A stretch of 64,000 nucleotides of DNA from [Pseudomonas] carboxydohydrogena (GCF_029030725.1 NZ_CP113162.1:2788501-2852500), one strand, 5' to 3'; positions 49,150 to 58,644 are shown, counted from the first letter of the stretch. Translations and numbers: made by a program. Notes: generated from the sequence alone by a model not told the origin.

Positions 49150-50542
49150 CGTTTCCCGGCACCAGTCCCAATCGGGCGCGGCGCATCCAGCGGCCGATCA
49201 TCGCGCAGGCGACCACCGCAAGGCCCGAGGCGAGGCCAATCCAGATTCCGGTGCCACCGAAGCCGAATCTGAACGCGAACAGCAGGCCGAGCGACATGCC
49301 GATGCCCCAATAGCCGATAGCGGCGTAGATCATCGGCACCCTTGTATCCTGTAGGCCGCGCAGCATTCCCGCGCCGACCACCTGCGCGCCGTCGGCGATC
49401 TGGAAGATCGCCGCCCACATCAGGAACGATGCCGCAAGGCTGATGACCGCGGCATTAGCCGGATCGTTGAGGTCGACAAAGGCCGCGATCAGCAGGCGCG
49501 GCTCGGCAAGCATCAGAGCGCTCATCGCCGCCATGAAGGCGATGGCCAGCGCGAAGGCGGTCCAGCCCGCGCGGGTGATTCCGTCCGCATCGCGCGCGCC
49601 ATAGGCCAAACCGACACGCACCGTCGCCGCCTGTCCCACGCCCATCGGCACCATGAACGTGGTGGATGCGATCTGGATCGCGATGGCATGGGCGGCGATG
49701 GCATCGGTGCCGAACTGCCCCATCAGGAACACGGCCGCGTTGAACACCGTGATCTCGAACATCACGGTCGCGCCGATCGGCAGCCCGATCCGCCACAGCG
49801 TCCGCAATCGCGGCCAGTCCGGCCGCCACCAATGGCCGAACAGGCGATAGCGGCGAAAACGCGCCGCGCGCATCACCACGATCACCATGCCGACGAACAG
49901 AAACAGGTTCGACAGCGCCGTCGCCGTGCCCGCGCCGCTCAACCCCATCGCCGGAAAACCGAAATGGCCGAACACAAGCGCGTAGTTCGCGGCGATATTG
50001 AAGACAAACCCCAGACCGGTGACGAGCAGCGCCCACACCGGCCGCTCCAGTGCGGCGACGAACGAACGCAGCACGATGTAGCCGAGCGACGGCAACAATC
50101 CCCATTGCAGATGATGCATGAAGACGGCCGCTTCCGCCGCGAGCGCGGAATCGAGCCGGAACGCGATCAGGATCGCTTCCGCCTGCCACAACACAATCCA
50201 GCTCGGCACCGCGACGATCAAGGCGCTCCACAGCCCCTGGCGAAAAGTGCGGCGCACGTCGCGCACCATATGAAGTTTGCGGCCGATCGCGCTTGCCATC
50301 ATCGGGGACGTCGCGGTCAGAAGGCCGATGCCGAACAGCAGCACGGCGAGATAGAGATTGACCCCGAGGGTGGCTGCGGCGAGCGGCTCCGGCCCGAGAC
50401 GACCCACCACGATCACATCCGTCGTGGTCAGCGCGATCTGCACCAGATTGGTCAGGACCAGCGGCCAGCCGAGTTCGAGCATGGCGCGAAATTCATCGCG
50501 CCACAAACGTGGCTCGTCGCTTCCTTGTGCGTTGAAGAGCAT
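49133..50542 (-). CDS. MATE-family multidrug efflux transporter (NorM-like)
   Basis: The 469-residue protein has twelve membrane helices in two six-helix halves. Typical MATE blocks are ELGWPLVLTNLVQIALTTTD, FNIAANYALVFGHFGFPAMG and the repeat IFQIADGAQVVGAGMLRG in the second half. Such exporters use Na or H gradients to expel cationic compounds; the substrate is unknown. The start is ATG 50542. Its last codons and TAG form part of the ilvE terminator. Confidence 0.93.
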   Translation of the reverse strand: MLFNAQGSDEPRLWRDEFRAMLELGWPLVLTNLVQIALTTTDVIVVGRLGPEPLAAATLGVNLYLAVLLFGIGLLTATSPMMASAIGRKLHMVRDVRRTFRQGLWSALIVAVPSWIVLWQAEAILIAFRLDSALAAEAAVFMHHLQWGLLPSLGYIVLRSFVAALERPVWALLVTGLGFVFNIAANYALVFGHFGFPAMGLSGAGTATALSNLFLFVGMVIVVMRAARFRRYRLFGHWWRPDWPRLRTLWRIGLPIGATVMFEITVFNAAVFLMGQFGTDAIAAHAIAIQIASTTFMVPMGVGQAATVRVGLAYGARDADGITRAGWTAFALAIAFMAAMSALMLAEPRLLIAAFVDLNDPANAAVISLAASFLMWAAIFQIADGAQVVGAGMLRGLQDTRVPMIYAAIGYWGIGMSLGLLFAFRFGFGGTGIWIGLASGLAVVACAMIGRWMRRARLGLVPGNENAAA

Positions 50543-50636
50543 GAAATCCGATCAGAGATGAGGTCGTGGCGGGCGACATATCGCAAGATCGTGGCAATTT
50601 AGCCAGCTTGTGCGGCCGTGAATCAGGTCAACCAGA

Positions 50637-51596
50637 TCAGACCAGATCCTGCGCGCCGACCCAGAACACCTCGCCCTCGGATTCCTCCGTATCAAGCCAG
50701 AGCAGCGGCAGGCTCGGGAAAGCATCCTCCACCGCCTCGCGGCAGCGGCCGACTTCGCACAGAAGTCCGCCGTTCGGTGTGAGGTGGCGCGCGGCCTCCT
50801 TCACAATCCGCCTCACGATGGCGATGCCGTCCGTGCCGCCGTCGAAGGCGAGCTTCGGCTCATGCCTGCATTCCGGCGGCAGCGACGCCATGCCTTCCGC
50901 ATCGACATAAGGCGGGTTGGAGATGATGAGGTCGTAGCGCTCGTTGCCGAGCGGCGCGAACAGATCGCCCTTGTGCAGCGCGATGCGATCCCCGAGACCG
51001 TAATCGGCGACGTTTGTCGCCGCCACCGCGAGCGCATCCTTCGAGAGATCGACCGCATCCAGCGTCGCATTGAAGAACGTCTGCGCCGCGAGAATGGCAA
51101 GACAGCCCGAGCCGGTGCAGAGATCGAGCACGCGCCCGACGCTGCCGGGATCGTCGATCAGCGGCATCTCGCTCTCGCCGCTGAAATGCGAATCCAGCAA
51201 CTCGCCGATGAAGGAGCGCGGCACGATCACGCGCTCATCGACATAGAACGGCAGGCCGCGCATGTAGATTTTATTGACGAGATAGGCGACAGGCTTGCGC
51301 GTGCGCACGCGCTGTTCGATCAGATGCAGCAGTTTCGCGGCTTCCGCCTTGCTCACGCGCGCCTGCGCGAAAGTCTCGAACTGGTCGGGTGCCAGATGCA
51401 ACGCTTCGCTGACGAGGAATGCCGCCTCGGATACCGGATCGGTGGTCCCATGCGCGAACACAAGTTCGGCCTCGTTGAAACGGCTCACCGCATAGCGCAG
51501 GAAATCCAGTAGCGTCAGCAACTCGCCGGGCTTCGCGAGTGGAGCAGCCTTGCGGCGCGGCGCAGGGCGCGCGATCTTCTTCGTCTTGCGCGCCAT
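50637..51596 (-). CDS. prmB: Ribosomal protein L3 glutamine N5-methyltransferase
   Basis: PrmB methylates a glutamine of ribosomal protein L3. The 319-residue protein has a helical N-domain (HGTTDPVSEAAFLVSEALHL), VPRSFIGELLDSHF, the SAM motif VLDLCTGSGCLAILAAQ and the substrate-glutamine motif NPPYVDAEGM. PrmB is preferred over PrmC because of length and the RSFIGELL sequence. Its ATG shares one base with the moaE stop (TAATG), so it is the last gene of the uvrC-pgsA-moaD-moaE-prmB set. Confidence 0.93.
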   Translation of the reverse strand: MARKTKKIARPAPRRKAAPLAKPGELLTLLDFLRYAVSRFNEAELVFAHGTTDPVSEAAFLVSEALHLAPDQFETFAQARVSKAEAAKLLHLIEQRVRTRKPVAYLVNKIYMRGLPFYVDERVIVPRSFIGELLDSHFSGESEMPLIDDPGSVGRVLDLCTGSGCLAILAAQTFFNATLDAVDLSKDALAVAATNVADYGLGDRIALHKGDLFAPLGNERYDLIISNPPYVDAEGMASLPPECRHEPKLAFDGGTDGIAIVRRIVKEAARHLTPNGGLLCEVGRCREAVEDAFPSLPLLWLDTEESEGEVFWVGAQDLV

Positions 51597-52069
51597 TACT
51601 TGTGCTCCCAGCGCGAGGCCGCCGCGTCGTCAGCGCTGTGCGCCTCGACCCAGACGCCTTTGGTTCCCGACAGGCGCTTTTCGGATTTCCAGAACGGCGC
51701 GTTGGTCTTGAGATAGTCCATCAGATACTCCGCCGCCTGAAATGCCGCCTCGCGATGCGATGACGCCGTCAGTACCAGCACGATGTTATCGCCCGGCGTG
51801 ACGGTGCCGAAGCGATGGATCACGGTGACGCCCGACAACGGCCAGCGGCGGCGCGCTTCTTCGGCGTGGCGGCGGATTTCGGTTTCCGCCATGCCGGGAT
51901 AATGCTCCAGCGTCATTTCCGAAATCGCCAGATCGTCATCGCCGCTGCGGCAGATGCCGATGAAACTCACCACCGCGCCGATGTCCGGGCGGTTCGCGAT
52001 CAGCATTCTGGTTTCGAGCGCGACGTCGAAATCGTCATGCTGCACACGGACTGTGATCGGGATCGTCAT
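51596..52069 (-). CDS. moaE: Molybdopterin synthase catalytic subunit
   Basis: MoaE, with MoaD, inserts two sulfurs into precursor Z (cPMP) to make molybdopterin. The 157-residue protein has GAVVSFIGICRSGDDDLAI, LEHYPGMAETEIRRHAEEA, VIHRFGTVTPGDNIVLVLTA and the active-site FWKSEKRLSGTKGVWVEA with the catalytic lysines. It lies 69 nt behind moaD, the gap being filled by a repeat. Its TAA overlaps the prmB start. Confidence 0.96.
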   Translation of the reverse strand: MTIPITVRVQHDDFDVALETRMLIANRPDIGAVVSFIGICRSGDDDLAISEMTLEHYPGMAETEIRRHAEEARRRWPLSGVTVIHRFGTVTPGDNIVLVLTASSHREAAFQAAEYLMDYLKTNAPFWKSEKRLSGTKGVWVEAHSADDAAASRWEHK

Positions 52070-52088
52070 GATCGTTTCTCTGATTTGC

Positions 52089-52132
52089 GCATGATCTTAT
52101 CGGAAAACCGGTTTCCACTTTTCCGGATCATG
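52089..52132. repeat. Rhizobiales-type interspersed palindrome between moaD and moaE
   Basis: GCATGATC (52089-52096) pairs with GATCATG (52126-52132), and an inner GGAAAACCGGTTTCC (52102-52116) is itself nearly palindromic. This is a very frequent intergenic repeat in Rhizobiales chromosomes. It lies inside an otherwise tight operon and would be in the mRNA. Confidence 0.75.
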
Positions 52133-52138
52133 AGCGCC

Positions 52139-52390
52139 TCAACCGCCGGTCATCGGCGGAAAGAACGCGATCTCGCGCGCGCCCGCGATCGCGGCGTCCG
52201 GTTTCACATGGGTATGATCGATGGCGGCGCGGATGATCGCGGGCTTCTCGAAAGCGCGAGCGTATTCCTCGCCGCGCTGCGTCAGCCAGCCGATCAGATC
52301 ACCGACCGTCCGGATGGCGGCGGGCGGATCGATCGTCTCTTCCGCCTTGCCGATGCGCTCGCGCACCCATGCGAAATAAAGAACCTTCAT
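52139..52390 (-). CDS. moaD: Molybdopterin synthase sulfur-carrier subunit
   Basis: MoaD is a ubiquitin-like protein that carries sulfur as a C-terminal thiocarboxylate. The 83-residue protein begins KVLYFAWVRERIGKAEE and ends FFPPMTGG; the terminal Gly-Gly is required. The start is ATG 52390, which overlaps the pgsA TGA (TGATG); GTG 52393 is less likely. MoeB/MoaD-activating and other moa genes are outside this window. Confidence 0.95.
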   Translation of the reverse strand: MKVLYFAWVRERIGKAEETIDPPAAIRTVGDLIGWLTQRGEEYARAFEKPAIIRAAIDHTHVKPDAAIAGAREIAFFPPMTGG

Positions 52391-53001
52391 CACTCATCCT
52401 CCACCAGATGATGGATGCCGGAACGGAAATAATCCCAGCCGGTATAGAGCGTGACGAGAGCCGATATCCACAACAGCGTGATTCCGATCGGGATGGTCGG
52501 CGGCAGGATCGCCTCGCCCGCCTCACCCGCGATCAGAAACCCGATAGCCACCAGTTGAACAGTGGTCTTCCACTTCGCAAGCTGCGTCACCGGGACGCGG
52601 ACATGGAGCGCGGCGAGATATTCGCGCAACCCCGACACCAGAATTTCGCGGCACAGGATCACGATCGCCGCCCACAGCGACCAACCCTTGATGGTTTCAT
52701 CCGCCGCCAGCATCAGAAGGCACGACGCCACCAGCAATTTATCGGCGATCGGATCGAGCATTCGCCCGAACGCGGATTGCTGATTCCACATCCGCGCGTA
52801 ATAGCCATCGAAGAAATCGGTGACCGCGGCAATGATGAAGACCGCGAGCGCGACCCAGCGCAGCCACAAGGGTCCGTTGCCGATCGACTGGGCATACATG
52901 CAGGCGACCACGATCGGCACGGCCGCGATCCGCGAATAGGTCAGGATGTTCGGCAGCGCAAACGAGTGTTTGAGCGGCTTGCGGGTGGTCACACTGGACA
53001 T
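52390..53001 (-). CDS. pgsA: CDP-diacylglycerol-glycerol-3-phosphate phosphatidyltransferase
   Basis: PgsA makes phosphatidylglycerol-phosphate in the inner membrane. The 203-residue protein has about four to six helices and the CDP-alcohol phosphotransferase motif split over DFFDGYYAR and FGRMLDPIADK. NILTYSRIAAVPIVV marks the first helix. The start is ATG 53001; GTG 53007 is close. It follows uvrC on the same strand with an 83-nt gap, and moaD overlaps its stop. Confidence 0.95.
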   Translation of the reverse strand: MSSVTTRKPLKHSFALPNILTYSRIAAVPIVVACMYAQSIGNGPLWLRWVALAVFIIAAVTDFFDGYYARMWNQQSAFGRMLDPIADKLLVASCLLMLAADETIKGWSLWAAIVILCREILVSGLREYLAALHVRVPVTQLAKWKTTVQLVAIGFLIAGEAGEAILPPTIPIGITLLWISALVTLYTGWDYFRSGIHHLVEDE

Positions 53002-53084
53002 GGGCACGATACCAATACTGTGCGGCTCCCAAGGTCAACAGCGAAGGCGATCATGGCGGTTATGTCCCCTGTCGGACTCGCCGG

Positions 53085-55160
53085 TCAGGACCGGGCGGGA
53101 TGGAAGAAATCGTGGATTCGCCGCGCGCTCTCGGCGCTCACACCCGGAACCTTGCCGAGGTCGGCCAGCGAGGCGCGCTCGATTTCCTTCAGCGTGCCGA
53201 AATGATGCAGCAGCGCTCGCTTGCGCGCCGGGCCGATGCCGGGGATTTCCTGCAAGCCCGCCTCGCGGATGTCCTTCTTCCGCAGCTTGCGGTGCGATCC
53301 GATCACGAAACGGTGTGCCTCATCGCGCAGCCGCTGGATGAAATACAGCACCGGATCGCGCGGCTCCAGCTTGATGGCCGGACGGTCCGGCAGGAACAGC
53401 GTTTCGCGCCCGGCGTCGCGGTCCGGCCCCTTGGCGACCGACATCAGCGACACCCCGGCGACGCCGAGTTCATCGAAAATCTGGCGCACCGCGTTCAACT
53501 GGCCGAGGCCGCCGTCGATGATGACGAGGTCCGGCCATTGCGGAACGTCGTCGTCCTTGGCCTGCGCGCCCGCATCCGCCGACAATAGCCGCTTGAATCG
53601 GCGCTGCAACACCTCGCGCATCATGCCGTAATCGTCGCCCGGCGTCAGATTCTCGGAGTGGATGTTGAATTTGCGATACTGGTTTTTCATGAAGCCTTCC
53701 GGCCCCGCGACCACCATGGCGCCGACCGCGTTGGTGCCCTGAATGTGACTGTTGTCGTAGATCTCGATCCTGCGCGGCGGCTTTTGCAGTTGCAGCGCGC
53801 TCACGAGGCTGTCGAGCAGCCGCGTCTGCGTCGCGGTGTCGGCGAGCTTGCGGCCCAGCGCCTCGCGCGCATTGGTCAGCGCATGATTGACCAGTTCTTT
53901 CTTCTCGCCGCGCTGCGGCGTCAAAACCTCGACCTTGAATCCGGCCTTGACGGTGAGCGCGCTGGCCAGCAATTCCTCTTCCTCGATCCTGTGGGAGAGG
54001 AGCACCAGCTTCGGCGGCGGCTTGCCGTCGTAGAATTGCGACAGGAACGAGCCCAGCACTTCTTCAGCCGTCAGCGACTTGTCGGCGCGCGGGAAATAGG
54101 CGCGGTTGCCCCAGTTCTGTCCGGTGCGGAAGAAGAACACCTCGACGCAGCTATAGCCGCCCTCCTGATGGATGGCGAACACATCAGCCTCCTCCACCGT
54201 GCGCGGGTTGATGCCCTGCTGCGCCTGCACAGCCGACAGCGCGGCGAGACGGTCGCGATACAGCGCGGCACGTTCGAATTCGAGTTCGGCGGAGGCCGCC
54301 TCCATCTCCTTCGCCAATTGCCCCTTCACCGCGCGGCTGCGGCCGGAGAGGAAGTCGGTCGCCTCGCGCACAAGTCCGGTATAGGCGGGGAAGTCGATCT
54401 CGCCGGTGCATGGACCCGCGCAGCGCTTGATCTGGAACAACAGGCAAGGCCGGGTGCGGCCCTCGAAGAACGAATCCGTGCAGGAGCGGATCAGGAACGC
54501 ACGCTGCAACGCCGTCAGCGTCCGGTTGACCGCGCCCACGGAGGCGAACGGTCCGAAATATCGGCCGGGCCGGGTCTGCGCGCCGCGATGCTTGACGAGT
54601 TGCGGCGCCCAGTGATCGCCGGTGATGAGAATATAGGGAAACGACTTGTCGTCGCGCAGCAGCACGTTGAAGCGTGGCCGCAACTGCTTGATGAGGTTCG
54701 CCTCCAGCAGCAGCGCCTCGGTCTCGGTCGCGGTCGAGACGATCTCGACATTCGCCGTCATCGCGATCATGCGCGCGATCCGCACCACATGGCCGGTGGG
54801 GCGGGCATAGGACGAAAGCCGTTTTTTGACGTTCTTGGCCTTGCCGACATACAGCACGTCACCGGCCTCGCTGAGCATGCGGTAGACGCCGGGCGAAATC
54901 GGCGCGAGCTTCACCGCCTGCTCGATCACGGCGCGGCCGACCCCGAGGCGGCTCTCGCCGCCCCATTCGGCTTCGTCTTCCACCGGCTCGGGAAGCGCGG
55001 AGTCGTCTTCCTCCGGATTGGTCACGGCAAGATCGCTGTCCTGCGGCGGGACATCGGAGGAACCCGCCGGCGCGCCGGCGGGTTGCGGCGAACCTGCCAC
55101 CGGATCATCAACGCTCCGCCCTGGCGCGGCCATCGATCTTTCATGATCGTCGCTATTCAT
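53085..55160 (-). CDS. uvrC: Excinuclease ABC subunit C
   Basis: UvrC makes both incisions in nucleotide excision repair. The 691-residue protein has an acidic, low-complexity N-terminal extension (about 1-75), a GIY-YIG nuclease domain ([20 protein letters not shown]), a UVR motif (about 270-305), and the RNase-H-like nuclease ([12 protein letters not shown] and [11 protein letters not shown]). A C-terminal HhH2 domain carries [17 protein letters not shown]. The start ATG 55160 gives the extension; ATG 55133 is an alternative. uvrB lies 24 kb away in the window. Confidence 0.96.
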   Translation of the reverse strand: MNSDDHERSMAAPGRSVDDPVAGSPQPAGAPAGSSDVPPQDSDLAVTNPEEDDSALPEPVEDEAEWGGESRLGVGRAVIEQAVKLAPISPGVYRMLSEAGDVLYVGKAKNVKKRLSSYARPTGHVVRIARMIAMTANVEIVSTATETEALLLEANLIKQLRPRFNVLLRDDKSFPYILITGDHWAPQLVKHRGAQTRPGRYFGPFASVGAVNRTLTALQRAFLIRSCTDSFFEGRTRPCLLFQIKRCAGPCTGEIDFPAYTGLVREATDFLSGRSRAVKGQLAKEMEAASAELEFERAALYRDRLAALSAVQAQQGINPRTVEEADVFAIHQEGGYSCVEVFFFRTGQNWGNRAYFPRADKSLTAEEVLGSFLSQFYDGKPPPKLVLLSHRIEEEELLASALTVKAGFKVEVLTPQRGEKKELVNHALTNAREALGRKLADTATQTRLLDSLVSALQLQKPPRRIEIYDNSHIQGTNAVGAMVVAGPEGFMKNQYRKFNIHSENLTPGDDYGMMREVLQRRFKRLLSADAGAQAKDDDVPQWPDLVIIDGGLGQLNAVRQIFDELGVAGVSLMSVAKGPDRDAGRETLFLPDRPAIKLEPRDPVLYFIQRLRDEAHRFVIGSHRKLRKKDIREAGLQEIPGIGPARKRALLHHFGTLKEIERASLADLGKVPGVSAESARRIHDFFHPARS

Positions 55161-55243
55161 GGCCCCAAACTAGTGATCGCGAAGCCTGAGGGCCAGCGGC
55201 CGGTAAGATTCTCTTAACAACGATCCACCTCGAAAACCCCGCG

Positions 55244-55259
55244 TTAAGAAGTGTTTAAC
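55244..55259 (+). promoter_or_regulatory. CtrA-like box upstream of an Omp25/31-like gene
   Basis: TTAA (55244-55247), the 7-nt spacer GAAGTGT and TTAAC (55255-55259) exactly match TTAA-N7-TTAAC. The site is about 120-136 nt before ATG 55380. Another TTAAC lies at about 55214. The AT-rich stretch that follows may hold the promoter. Confidence 0.5.
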
Positions 55260-55379
55260 GTAAAACTCTCGATAAATTTTACGCAGAAAGGACGGGCTTT
55301 CGTAACCACGATGGCCCGTGACCGCCGCCCTGGAGGCACGGTCGAAAAGTCAGTTGCGTATGCGTCGGGAGTATTTGAG

Positions 55380-56009
55380 ATGTTGAAGAAAGCCCTCGGA
55401 GTAGCGATCCTGGCCCTGAGCAGCACCGCGAGCGCCCAGGCCGCCGATCTCAGCTATCGCCGTCAGGCGCAGCCCTACACCGTCAACCAGCCGCTGAACG
55501 GCTATAGCTGGGCCGGCCCCTATCTCGGCGCTAACCTCGGCTACAATTTCGGCGACGTCTCCAACAGCGGGACCAGCCCTTCCGGTTTCAGCGGCGGTAT
55601 CCAGGGTGGCTACAACTGGCAGTTCGGCACTCCCTGGGTGTTCGGCCTCGAGGCTGATCTTCAGGCCACCGGCGCGGACGACAGGTTCGCGGCCTGGAAA
55701 TTCTCCAACCCCTGGTACGGCACCATTCGCGGCCGCGTCGGCTACGCCGTCAACCCGAACTTCATGGTCTACGGCACCGGCGGTCTGGCCTTCGGCCAGT
55801 TGAAGGGCACCATGCCGGGCCTCAGCGAAACCCACACCACCGCGGGCTGGACCGTGGGCGGCGGCGCCGAATTCGCGCTCACCAACAACTGGTCGCTCAA
55901 GGCCGAGTACATGTACGTCGATCTCGACAGCAGCAATTTCCTCATTACGGGGCTGCCGAACGGCTACAATTTCTCGACCGTGCGTGTCGGCGTGAACTAT
56001 CACTTCTGA
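55380..56009 (+). CDS. Outer-membrane beta-barrel protein (Omp25/31-like)
   Basis: The 209-residue precursor has a signal peptide ending SASTAQA-type residues (SSTASAQAAD). The mature part carries YSWAGPYLGANLGYNFG, VFGLEADLQATG and IRGRVGYAVNPNFMVYGTGG, and ends VRVGVNYHF with the terminal Phe. This is the common rhizobial/Brucella Omp25/31 8-strand barrel. The start is ATG 55380; the frame is open from 55251, where the extra 43 residues have no signal-like features. It has a strong terminator. Confidence 0.9.
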   Translation: MLKKALGVAILALSSTASAQAADLSYRRQAQPYTVNQPLNGYSWAGPYLGANLGYNFGDVSNSGTSPSGFSGGIQGGYNWQFGTPWVFGLEADLQATGADDRFAAWKFSNPWYGTIRGRVGYAVNPNFMVYGTGGLAFGQLKGTMPGLSETHTTAGWTVGGGAEFALTNNWSLKAEYMYVDLDSSNFLITGLPNGYNFSTVRVGVNYHF

Positions 56010-56037
56010 TCGCAGCAGGCACAGCTTCGCGCTTTTC

Positions 56038-56065
56038 AATCCCGGGCCTTGCGCCCGGGATTTTT
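56038..56065 (+). terminator. Strong intrinsic terminator of the Omp25/31-like gene
   Basis: AATCCCGGGC (56038-56047) and GCCCGGGATT (56053-56062) form a 10-bp perfect stem with a 5-nt loop, followed by TTT (five T in all with the stem end). It lies 28 nt after the stop and before the convergent cold-shock gene. Confidence 0.9.
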
Positions 56066-56080
56066 CATGGCGCGAAAGAC

Positions 56081-56296
56081 TTAGGGCGAGACCACAAGGT
56101 CGACCGCCTTGGGACCCTTGCCCTTCTTGTCGGGCTCGACCTCGAAGGTGATGCGCTGCCCTTCGGTCAGGTTTTTCAGTCCCGCTTTCTCGACAGCGGT
56201 GATGTGAACAAAGACATCCCGCCCACCGTCATCGGGCTTGATGAACCCGTAGCCCCGCTCCGCATTGAAGAACTTCACGGTCCCCGTCATTGCCAT
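56081..56296 (-). CDS. Cold-shock domain protein
   Basis: The 71-residue protein is a single cold-shock domain: GTVKFFNAERGYGFIKPD (RNP1 region) and DVFVHITAVEKAG (RNP2 region). It binds single-stranded nucleic acid and acts as an RNA chaperone. The start ATG 56296 has GAGGG upstream; ATG 56290 is two residues later. Cold induction cannot be judged; the frame open to 56353 is leader. Confidence 0.93.
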   Translation of the reverse strand: MAMTGTVKFFNAERGYGFIKPDDGGRDVFVHITAVEKAGLKNLTEGQRITFEVEPDKKGKGPKAVDLVVSP

Positions 56297-56429
56297 TGGG
56301 AATGCCCTCCCCCGCATAGCTTTAACCGGCGTCCCCACGCCAGCCCCCGGCAATCAGCTAATCACTGCGGCGCAGACTTGACTATTGCTTATGTGGGGGC
56401 CTGCTCAAAAATGCCACGCCCTCCAGCCC

Positions 56430-57293
56430 TCAGGGACGAACCGCCTCGATGCGATAGCGGCCGGCCCCGCCGAGGCCGAGCGGCTTCTCCAGTTCGGGCA
56501 GGATGGTCTTGAGTTCGGAGGCGAGCGTCCAGGGCGGATTGACGATCAAAAGCCCGGTCGAGACTAGCCCGCTGTCGGCCGTCTGCGGCGCGACGCTGAA
56601 TTCGACGCGCAGGCAGTTCTCGCCGTCGCCCTTGCGCGCAGCGGCGACGGAGGCAATCTCCCGCGCGAGCCGGTCCGGGCCGCGCCGGTCCTTGGCGGGA
56701 TACCAGAGCATGTAGATCCCGGTCGGCCATTTCGCATGGGCCGCGGCGAATTTCTCCGCGAGGCGGGAGAACTCGTCCTTGTCCTCGAACGGCGGATCGA
56801 TCAGCACCAGCCCGCGCCGCTCGTTCGGCGGCACGTAGGCGGTGAGCGCGGTCCAGCCGTCGAGATCGACCACGCGGGCCTGCGGATCGCGCGAAAGATT
56901 GCGGATCAACTCCTTGCGGGCGGCGTCCTGAATCTCGCACGCCACCAGCCGGTCCTGCGGCCGCAGCAGCGCCCGCGCGATCAGGGGCGAGCCGGGATAG
57001 GCGACAAGCTCACGCGGCGGATTGAAGGCGCGGACGATATCGAGATAGGGCGCGACCAGTGCCCGCGCCTCGTCCGAAAACCGCGCCTGCAAAATCCGCG
57101 CGACGCCGAACCGCCACTCGCCGCTGCGCTGGGCCTCGTCGCCGGTGAGGTCGTAACGGCCCGCGCCCGCATGAGTGTCGATGACGCGAAACGCCGCCTG
57201 CTTCTGGTGCAGATAGGTCAGGATTCGCGTCAGCACGATGTGCTTGATGACATCCGCGAAATTGCCGGCGTGGAAGGCGTGGCGATAATTCAT
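56430..57293 (-). CDS. rlmJ: 23S rRNA adenine(2030) N6-methyltransferase
   Basis: RlmJ methylates A2030 of 23S rRNA. The 287-residue protein begins MNYRHAFHAGNFADVIKHIV, the family's diagnostic N-terminus. The SAM motif is VIDTHAGAGRYDL, and the catalytic motif IV is LVLIDPPFEDKDEF (DPPF form). The start ATG 57293 is the first codon of that block. It is followed on the minus strand by the cold-shock gene with a gap of about 130 nt. Confidence 0.95.
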   Translation of the reverse strand: MNYRHAFHAGNFADVIKHIVLTRILTYLHQKQAAFRVIDTHAGAGRYDLTGDEAQRSGEWRFGVARILQARFSDEARALVAPYLDIVRAFNPPRELVAYPGSPLIARALLRPQDRLVACEIQDAARKELIRNLSRDPQARVVDLDGWTALTAYVPPNERRGLVLIDPPFEDKDEFSRLAEKFAAAHAKWPTGIYMLWYPAKDRRGPDRLAREIASVAAARKGDGENCLRVEFSVAPQTADSGLVSTGLLIVNPPWTLASELKTILPELEKPLGLGGAGRYRIEAVRP

Positions 57294-57361
57294 CGGCGCG
57301 GCTTACGACATGGCGGCGGTTTGCGCAAAGCCTTCGCAGCGCGGGCTTCGCGAAACAGCTT

Positions 57362-58063
57362 TTAGCCGCCGCGCATCGGCGGCATCACGATCTGGTTGCG
57401 ACGGCAGGCGCTGCGGTCGACCTGCTCGCAGGCGCGGAACTGCAAATCCTTGTTCATGCAGATCCGCACTTCGCCGAGCCTGCGGCTGTCGCAGCGCACG
57501 GCGATGGCGGAGGCGCTCAGCCCCGGATTGGCCTTGATGAAGGCTTCCTCCACCTCGTTCGGAGACACCGTCTTGGGCGCGGCGAGATCGAGATACTCTT
57601 CCGGAATCTTCACCGCGGCGCGAGCCTTGCGGATGGTCTCGAAATAGGCGCGCGCGCCAAGCCCCGCGCAGGTGCCGTGCTTGTCCCACTCGTTGTAGAT
57701 CAACCCCGGCGCGGGCATCAGATCGAGCATCGAGCGCATCACGTTGCGGTCGAGGCGCGGCGCGGGCCGCTGGCAATATTCGGGATAGCCGCGCTCGTAT
57801 TGCGGCCACAGCCCATGCACCACGAACGAGTAGGGACGGCCACCGCACTGGGCCTGCGTGCCGCGCCCGTTGCTGCCGCGCTCGCGCGCGGCCTCGCAGA
57901 ACGACGGCGACCACGACAGCGACAGCACGTAGAAATCGAAAGCGCCCGGCGCGTTCTGACGATGATCCTGCGCGGATGCGTTCGCGCTTGCCAGCAGCAG
58001 CGCGCCCGAGACGAGAGCGAGCGAAGCCAGCCCCCGGCGCAAACCTCTCCAAAATCTGATCAT
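57362..58063 (-). CDS. Ribonuclease T2 family protein, secreted
   Basis: The 233-residue precursor has a signal peptide (GLASLALVSGALLLASANASA). Both catalytic segments are intact: CAS I FVVHGLWPQYE and CAS II IYNEWDKHGTCAG, with the catalytic histidines. Cysteines are consistent with the family's disulfides. T2 enzymes cut single-stranded RNA without strong base specificity in the periplasm or outside the cell. The start is ATG 58063; rlmJ lies downstream with a 68-nt gap. Confidence 0.93.
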   Translation of the reverse strand: MIRFWRGLRRGLASLALVSGALLLASANASAQDHRQNAPGAFDFYVLSLSWSPSFCEAARERGSNGRGTQAQCGGRPYSFVVHGLWPQYERGYPEYCQRPAPRLDRNVMRSMLDLMPAPGLIYNEWDKHGTCAGLGARAYFETIRKARAAVKIPEEYLDLAAPKTVSPNEVEEAFIKANPGLSASAIAVRCDSRRLGEVRICMNKDLQFRACEQVDRSACRRNQIVMPPMRGG

Positions 58064-58155
58064 GAATACGCCCTCACCCCTTACGCCTTCAAAAAGCGTA
58101 ACGAGACCTCTGGAACATTACAAGAACAAATTGCAGCAGGCCGCATCGGCCTGCA

Positions 58156-58644
58156 TTACGGCATCGCCGCGCGGCAATTGCGGCCGTAGGCCCAGTTGCG
58201 GTCGAGCCCGACCACGCACCATTCGACGCCGGAACTGAGGCCCGTCCCCGCAAAGCCGCCATCCTCGATGATGGAGTAGCGGACGAGGCGCGGATGGCCA
58301 TCGCTGATCATCGCGCTCGCGGTGCAGAAGCGGCGGGGAATCGCGTTGTAGGCACCGTTGGGGCTTTCCCACGGGCGGAACGCCACCTCGCGCACATCGG
58401 CAAAGCCGGTGATGCGCAAGTCCGAATTCCAGTAGGTCGATTCCTTTTGCGCGAACTGGCCCGAGATCGCATGGAGAGCCTGCCAGCATTGGCCCATCTG
58501 GCCGTCATAGCGCGGGCCGGAGAGCCAGAAATTCAGTTCCAGCGGGTTGGCCGCGCGGGCGCTGCCGGGCACGGAGATCGCGCCGAAGGCCGCGACCAGC
58601 ATGGCGAGAACCGCGATCCGCGGCGACGAAAAAGCAATGCGCAT
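58156..58644 (-). CDS. Secreted protein of unknown function
   Basis: The 162-residue precursor has a signal sequence (IAVLAMLVAAFGAISVPGSARA). The mature part contains aromatic-rich blocks, LELNFWLSGPRYDG and FRPWESPNGAYNAIPRRFC, and four cysteines (GQCWQA, RRFCTA, EWCVVG, GRNCRA) that probably form two disulfides. I recognise no named family. The start used is ATG 58644; ATG 58659 is also possible. It precedes RNase T2 on the same strand with a 92-nt gap. Confidence 0.72.
   Translation of the reverse strand: MRIAFSSPRIAVLAMLVAAFGAISVPGSARAANPLELNFWLSGPRYDGQMGQCWQALHAISGQFAQKESTYWNSDLRITGFADVREVAFRPWESPNGAYNAIPRRFCTASAMISDGHPRLVRYSIIEDGGFAGTGLSSGVEWCVVGLDRNWAYGRNCRAAMP

Noticed and set aside
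47751-49418. Upstream extension of the marR frame, antisense to ilvE
   Set aside because: The family-like protein starts at ATG 47750; the upstream part is Arg-rich noise opposite a clear ilvE gene.
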